9,829 bases of DNA, taken from Rickettsiales bacterium (lineage in GTDB: Bacteria; Pseudomonadota; Alphaproteobacteria; Methylaequorales; Methylaequoraceae). A program made the translations under genes and the position numbers. The stretch's first letter is position 1; every line of letters starts with the position of its first letter. Shown in pieces: positions 6,084-9,829 of the stretch. The stretch spans positions 1 to 9,829 of the forward strand of contig PARR01000046.1 of NCBI GenBank assembly GCA_002711625.1, read 5' to 3'. Below the pieces are notes generated by a model. That model worked only from the letters and a program-made list of their open reading frames with translations. It ran no database searches and had not been told where the DNA came from.

Positions 6084-7061
6084 CTATCCTCCAGTAGTAT
6101 TCATGAATCTGTTAACTGCAGAATATCCATCAATCTTAAAAAAATGTTTTTCTGGTTTTTCATAAATTCTCTTTTTTAACATATTTTCTAATTCTTCAAT
6201 TCTATTATTGTTAAGATATGGTTTTATATCAAACGAACTGTCATGTCCTAAACAGCCATAAAAAATTCCACTACTTGTAATTCTTATCCTATTGCACGAC
6301 TTACAAAAATTTTGTGAAATAGGGGATATAAAACCGATTTTAGAGTTTAGAAGATTAGTCTTGAAATATTTTGATGGACCATTTGTCTTAAAATTTATTG
6401 GGGTGAGACCATATTTCTTTTTAATAATATCTTTTGCTATATTTACAGGTATGAATTGTGTTTTTCTAGAGCTGTGTAGCTCTCCTACAGGCATAACTTC
6501 GATAAATGATAAAGAAAATTTATTTTTGGAACACCATAAAACAATTTTTTCAATCTCATCATCATTAAAATTTTTTAATAAAACTGTATTTATCTTAATA
6601 TTCAGACCCAGTTTTTTTGCTTTCAAAATACCTTTTAATACATTATCTAAATTTCCCCCATTAGTTATGAAAAAATATTTTTCTTTAATTAAAGAATCTA
6701 ATGAAACGTTAATTCTATTTACACCATAAAGAGACAGATACTCAGCATATCGATACAATTGTGTTCCATTTGTTGTAATAAAAATTTCTGAAATTTTTTC
6801 ACATTGTTTTTGTTTAAATAAAAACTTTAGATAATCCAAAAAATCTTTTCGAACAAATGGTTCACCACCTGTAATTCTTATTTTATTTATTCCAATTTTG
6901 TTTAGCAGAAGTGTTATTGATTTCAGTTGTTCTAAAGATAAAAAATCAGATTTTTTATAAAAATCTGTTTTTATTGGCATACAATATTTACATCTTAAGT
7001 CACATCTATCAGTAATAGAAAGCCTAAGATAATCAACTTTTCTTCCAAAACGATCTAACAT
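6084..7061 (-). CDS. moaA: MoaA, GTP 3',8-cyclase (radical SAM, molybdenum cofactor)
   Basis: MoaA starts molybdenum cofactor synthesis by turning GTP into 3',8-cyclo-7,8-dihydro-GTP, which MoaC converts to cyclic pyranopterin monophosphate. The 325-residue protein has both iron-sulfur sites: the N-terminal radical SAM cluster C20, C24, C27 (TDRCDLRCKYCMP), and a C-terminal substrate-binding cluster C253, C256, C270 (Cys-x2-Cys-x13-Cys, around CNRIRITSSG). GGEPFVR (65-71), TTNGT and RINVSLDS are also typical. It ends with the Gly-Gly tail that is required for activity in the family. AGGAG lies three bases before the ATG. It is the first gene of the minus-strand operon, faces fdhD across a 69-base gap and fits with mobA and fdhD. 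Other moa/moe genes are not in the window. Confidence 0.98.
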   Translation of the reverse strand: MLDRFGRKVDYLRLSITDRCDLRCKYCMPIKTDFYKKSDFLSLEQLKSITLLLNKIGINKIRITGGEPFVRKDFLDYLKFLFKQKQCEKISEIFITTNGTQLYRYAEYLSLYGVNRINVSLDSLIKEKYFFITNGGNLDNVLKGILKAKKLGLNIKINTVLLKNFNDDEIEKIVLWCSKNKFSLSFIEVMPVGELHSSRKTQFIPVNIAKDIIKKKYGLTPINFKTNGPSKYFKTNLLNSKIGFISPISQNFCKSCNRIRITSSGIFYGCLGHDSSFDIKPYLNNNRIEELENMLKKRIYEKPEKHFFKIDGYSAVNRFMNTTGG

Positions 7062-7130
7062 AATCTCCTAGTTATTTTAAAAAGTTATTACTATAATATA
7101 AACATTTATAGCTTTTTATTTTAATTTATT
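7062..7130. promoter_or_regulatory. Divergent promoter region between moaA and fdhD
   Basis: These 69 bases are the only sizeable intergenic gap and must hold the start signals of both operons. A plus-strand TATAAT (7092-7097) and a minus-strand TATAAA (7110 to 7105) can serve as -10 boxes for fdhD and moaA, with leaders of roughly 25-35 bases. They sit in an inverted repeat, CTATAA (7091-7096) and TTATAG (7106-7111), spaced by nine bases. The -35 boxes are weak or not recognisable on both sides. AGGAG for moaA is at 7069 to 7065; fdhD has no clear Shine-Dalgarno sequence before its ATG. In DNA this AT-rich, -10-like words occur by chance, so positions are tentative. Confidence 0.4.
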
Positions 7131-7931
7131 ATGAAAATTAAGCCAGATTTAAATAATACAAAACTTACAAAAAAAATTTTTGGAATAAACGAAGAATTAA
7201 AAAAAAAAAAAATTAATGTAATTGAAGAACAACCACTAACTCTTTTTTTAAATGATCAAGAAATTGTTACTATGATGACAATAAATGATTATCCTAAATA
7301 TTTGGCAATTGGCTATTTATTAAATCAAAATATGATTACAAAACGTACTAAAATAAGATCTGTAGATTATGAAGAGGATATTCATACTATTGTAGTACGT
7401 ACAAATAAAATCACAAATTATGAAAACAAGTTAAAGAAAAAGACTATTACATCCGGTTGTGCACAAGGCACAGTTTTTGGAGATACGCTTGAAGAATTTA
7501 ACAAAATAAAACTCAATACTAGTCCAAAAATAAAAATTTCGTGGATATACGAATTATCAAAAAAGATTAATCTAACTCCCAGTCTCTATCTCAAGGCAGG
7601 AGCTATCCATGGTTGTGTATTATGTAAAAAAAATCAACCATTAATTTACATGGAGGATGTTGGCAGGCACAATGCGATTGACAAAATTTTAGGTTATATG
7701 TTTGTTAATAAAATAAAATCAACTGATAAAATTTTTTACACTACGGGTCGTCTTACTAGTGAAATGATAATAAAATCTGTTCAAATGAAAATACCAGTTG
7801 TAATTTCAAGATCTGGGTTCACTGCTTGGGGTGTTGAGTTGGCTAGAAAAGCGAATCTTACTTTGATAGGAAGAGCAAGAGGAAAAAAGTTTTTTGTACT
7901 TTCTGGTGAAAAAAGAATATTAAATGAATAA
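7131..7931 (+). CDS. fdhD: FdhD, formate dehydrogenase accessory sulfurtransferase
   Basis: FdhD passes sulfur, received from a cysteine desulfurase, to the molybdenum (bis-MGD) cofactor of formate dehydrogenase and is needed for that enzyme's activity. The 266-residue length is normal. Visible motifs are EEQPLTLFLND (32-42), TSGCAQGTVFGD (107-118), AGAIHGC (156-162), MEDVGRHNAIDK (174-185), TTGRLTSEM (204-212) and SRSGFTAWGVELARKANLTL ending in IGRARGKKF. The flexible sulfur-carrying loop has a single Cys (C110) instead of the E. coli C121-x-x-C124 pair; E. coli C121 is reported as the key residue, so sulfur transfer remains plausible. A 14-A run (7199-7212) encodes part of LKKKKIN and is in frame. 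The gene overlaps mobA by 8 bases. It implies a molybdenum or tungsten formate dehydrogenase, not present in this window. Confidence 0.96.
   Translation: MKIKPDLNNTKLTKKIFGINEELKKKKINVIEEQPLTLFLNDQEIVTMMTINDYPKYLAIGYLLNQNMITKRTKIRSVDYEEDIHTIVVRTNKITNYENKLKKKTITSGCAQGTVFGDTLEEFNKIKLNTSPKIKISWIYELSKKINLTPSLYLKAGAIHGCVLCKKNQPLIYMEDVGRHNAIDKILGYMFVNKIKSTDKIFYTTGRLTSEMIIKSVQMKIPVVISRSGFTAWGVELARKANLTLIGRARGKKFFVLSGEKRILNE
7199..7212 (+). repeat. 14-A homopolymer inside fdhD
   Basis: Fourteen consecutive A form most of a K-K-K-K codon stretch (residues 24-27). Unlike the 12-A tract in queC, this one keeps the frame. It is the longest homopolymer I found and a likely site of transcript or replication slippage. 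Confidence 0.9.
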
Positions 7932-8544
7932 TAAATCTATTGCTGGATTACTTCTTGCTGGTGGTCGTTCTTCAAGAATGGGACAAAATAAATCTTTTAT
8001 AAAGTTTTTTGGCAAATCAATGCTAGAAATTGTATTAGAAAAGGCATGTTTGCAGGTAGAAAATATTGCAATTAATTCTAATGAAAGAATAGATGATTTT
8101 TTTTCAAAAAAATATGAATTATTAGAGGATTGTATTCAAGGAAGATTAGGCCCACTTGTTGGGATTTTGACAGGGTTAAAATGGGCAACTAGTTTAAAAA
8201 AAAAAATTAAATTTTTGGTCATTTTCCCCGTCGATTCTCCTTTTATTCCTACAAATTTTGTAAAAACACTTGATTCAAATGCTAGTGACTTTGAAATTAT
8301 TATGTCTAGATACCAAACAAGGATTCATCCTGTTTGCTCAATGTGGAACGTAAGTCTAATGAATCAACTTGAGGAGGATATAAGACACGGAACAAGAAAA
8401 ATTGAAGATTTTTCCAGAAAGTGTAAAACAAAGGTAGTAAATTTTAAACAAATTGGCTATGATCCATTTTTTAATGTTAATAGAGAAGAGGATTATTTGT
8501 TAGCGAAACAAATATTTGAACAAAATTTTTTAAAAAATTCATGA
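7924..8544 (+). CDS. mobA: MobA, molybdenum cofactor guanylyltransferase
   Basis: MobA joins GMP from GTP to Mo-molybdopterin, forming the MGD cofactor that formate dehydrogenases carry. The 206-residue protein has the nucleotidyltransferase start LLAGGRSSRMGQNKSF (9-24), GPLVGILTGL (76-85), the metal-binding D104 in FPVDSPF, the RIHPVCSMW block around H135, and a C-terminal PFFNVNREEDYLLA resembling the usual N-x-N-T-x-E-D signature. Relatives such as MocA act on the same cofactor with CTP, but the GPL and IHPV blocks and the position next to fdhD favour MobA. It overlaps fdhD by 8 bases and the transporter by 4 (ATGA), so all three are translationally coupled. An 11-A run (8196-8206) encodes part of LKKKIK and stays in frame. 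Confidence 0.94.
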   Translation: MNNKSIAGLLLAGGRSSRMGQNKSFIKFFGKSMLEIVLEKACLQVENIAINSNERIDDFFSKKYELLEDCIQGRLGPLVGILTGLKWATSLKKKIKFLVIFPVDSPFIPTNFVKTLDSNASDFEIIMSRYQTRIHPVCSMWNVSLMNQLEEDIRHGTRKIEDFSRKCKTKVVNFKQIGYDPFFNVNREEDYLLAKQIFEQNFLKNS

Positions 8545-9829
8545 GTTTTTATAACACACTTCATAAAAAAAATATTGTAGCTGGAAAAGATTTTAATAGA
8601 TGGCTTGTTCCACCTGCTTCTATAGCAATTCATTTATGTATAGGTTCTGTATATGCATGGAGTATGTTTAATCCTGCACTTGTTAAAGTTTTAGGAGTGG
8701 TTACTTCATCTGGTGATGACTGGAATTTGAGTCAAGTTGTTTGGATTTTTTCAGTTGCAATTGTTAGCCTTGGTTTGGCAGCAGCGTACGCCGGGAAATG
8801 GCTTGAAGAAGTTGGGCCTAGAATGGTTGGATTTGTTGCAGCATGTTGTTGGGGTGGAGGATTTTTGATCGGTTCTCTTGGAATTTATTTACATGAATTA
8901 GGATTTCAGATATCTTTGTCTGTGCCTATGCTTGGTTCCACACCAGTAAATCTTCAAATAGGTTTATATCTCCTTTACCTTGGCTACGGTGTTATTGGAG
9001 GGATTGGTTTAGGCCTTGGATACGTTTCTCCTGTTTCCACTTTAATAAGATGGTTCCCTGACAGACGAGGCATGGCTACAGGAATGGCAATTATGGGCTT
9101 CGGAGGTGGAGCGATGGTGGCAAAACTTTCCATTGATAAGCTTTTAGCAACATTTTATAAACTACCTGAATATTTAGGTTCAGCAGATACTCTAAATCTG
9201 GTTACAGAGGGTGGAAGAAGATTTGTTGAAATCTCTGGAAATCTAACTGAAGTTGTTGTAGTTGGTGTCAATGACATAGCTAAGATGATCGTTCCTGGAG
9301 ATCCAGGGGTTTACATAGTTGGAACAGGTTCTAGTGGAGCTGCCCAAACCTTCCTTTTCCTTGGTATTGTATATTTTATTGTGATGACAATTGCTGCATT
9401 TTCATACAGAGTCCCTTCTGACGATTGGACTCCAAAAGGATGGACACCACCCAAAGATTCCAAAAAGACTAAATTAATTACTAAAAACCACGTCCATATA
9501 GACCAGGCTTTAAAAACACCACAATTTTATTTTTTGTGGATTGTGTTATGTTTTAACGTTACTGCTGGCATAGGGGTAATTGGTGTAGCAAAAACTATGA
9601 TGGTAGAAATTTTTAGTCCAAGTTTGCCATCAATTGTGACTGCCGGTTTTGCCGGAACATATGTATTAATGATAAGTGTATTTAATATGATAGGTAGAAT
9701 TTTTTGGGCGTCGATGTCGGATTTTATAGGCAGAAAAACGACATATTTTATTTTTTTTTCCTTGGGAATTCTTTTATACATGTCAATACCTTTTACCGCA
9801 AAAGCTATAAGTATTAACCCTGTTATTGT
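8541..9829 (+). CDS. OFA-family MFS transporter (oxalate/formate antiporter-like), 3' end off window
   Basis: This frame is open from ATG 8541 to the right edge (429 complete codons, no stop). Hydrophobic segments fit nine of twelve MFS helices, at about residues 22-44, 66-84, 95-117, 140-168, 178-196, 266-288, 328-350, 366-390 and 400-420. The OFA signature is RWFPDRRGMATGMAIMGFGG (170-189), with GLGLGYVSPVSTLIRW before it and GRIFWASMSDFIGRKT (385-400) in the second half; R386 may match the conserved helix-8 arginine of OxlT. A polar insertion of about 65 residues (200-263) lies between helices 5 and 6. The start overlaps the mobA stop as ATGA. Context with fdhD and mobA suggests formate, oxalate or another small monocarboxylate as substrate, but this cannot be told from sequence. 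The base composition looks less AT-rich than its neighbours. Confidence 0.9.
   Translation, partial: MSFYNTLHKKNIVAGKDFNRWLVPPASIAIHLCIGSVYAWSMFNPALVKVLGVVTSSGDDWNLSQVVWIFSVAIVSLGLAAAYAGKWLEEVGPRMVGFVAACCWGGGFLIGSLGIYLHELGFQISLSVPMLGSTPVNLQIGLYLLYLGYGVIGGIGLGLGYVSPVSTLIRWFPDRRGMATGMAIMGFGGGAMVAKLSIDKLLATFYKLPEYLGSADTLNLVTEGGRRFVEISGNLTEVVVVGVNDIAKMIVPGDPGVYIVGTGSSGAAQTFLFLGIVYFIVMTIAAFSYRVPSDDWTPKGWTPPKDSKKTKLITKNHVHIDQALKTPQFYFLWIVLCFNVTAGIGVIGVAKTMMVEIFSPSLPSIVTAGFAGTYVLMISVFNMIGRIFWASMSDFIGRKTTYFIFFSLGILLYMSIPFTAKAISINPVI

Noticed and set aside
6292..6729. 145-codon open frame on the plus strand
   Set aside because: It lies wholly antisense to moaA, shows no recognisable family and has the composition of a mirrored AT-rich coding strand.
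9527..9781. 84-codon open frame on the minus strand
   Set aside because: It is antisense to the OFA transporter, whose plus-strand frame carries clear helices and motifs.
1..9829. CRISPR arrays, IS elements, tRNA genes, prophage or defence genes
   Set aside because: No regular direct repeats, transposase-like frames, tRNA-like cloverleaf segments or phage motifs were seen; nearly every base is explained by metabolic genes.

Overview
The window is very AT-rich (by eye about 30% GC), with lysine- and isoleucine-rich proteins, frequent A/T homopolymers, overlapping or 1-2 base-spaced genes and only one intergenic gap of any size. Protein families point to an alphaproteobacterium with a small, streamlined genome. 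A marine SAR11-like (Pelagibacterales or similar) cell fits best. That placement is inferred from composition, compactness and motif style, not from a marker gene. No rRNA, tRNA, IS element, CRISPR or phage gene was seen.

Layout: (1) Bases 1-1574, plus strand: queC (5' end outside the window and frameshifted at a 12-A tract), queE and queD, which make preQ0 from the folate-type precursor. (2) Bases 1576-7061, minus strand: a six-gene block transcribed moaA > nadK > argE > queA > tgt > queF, with 2-base gaps or 7-23 base overlaps. Its last gene, queF, ends one base from the end of queD, so two queuosine clusters meet tail to tail. (3) Bases 7062-7130: the only real intergenic region, a short divergent promoter region between moaA and fdhD. 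(4) Bases 7131-9829, plus strand: fdhD, mobA and an OFA-type (oxalate/formate antiporter family) MFS transporter that runs off the right edge, all overlapping by 4-8 bases.

Two pathways share the window. The queuosine (Q) tRNA modification pathway is nearly complete: QueD, QueE, QueC (GTP-derived precursor to preQ0), QueF (preQ0 to preQ1), Tgt (insertion at tRNA position 34) and QueA (epoxyqueuosine). The GTP cyclohydrolase (FolE) and the last reductase (QueG or QueH) are not here. The second theme is molybdenum cofactor and formate metabolism: MoaA (first cofactor step), MobA (guanylylation to MGD), FdhD (sulfur transfer to the formate dehydrogenase cofactor) and an OFA-family transporter. 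A formate dehydrogenase gene set may lie just outside. nadK and argE are housekeeping genes inside the minus-strand operon.

I do not see an undescribed system. The most interesting points are sequence oddities in the Q pathway: a single-base homopolymer frameshift in queC, a Tgt that has lost two of the four usual zinc ligands, and a QueD with Tyr and Arg where the E. coli enzyme has catalytic Cys27 and Glu110.
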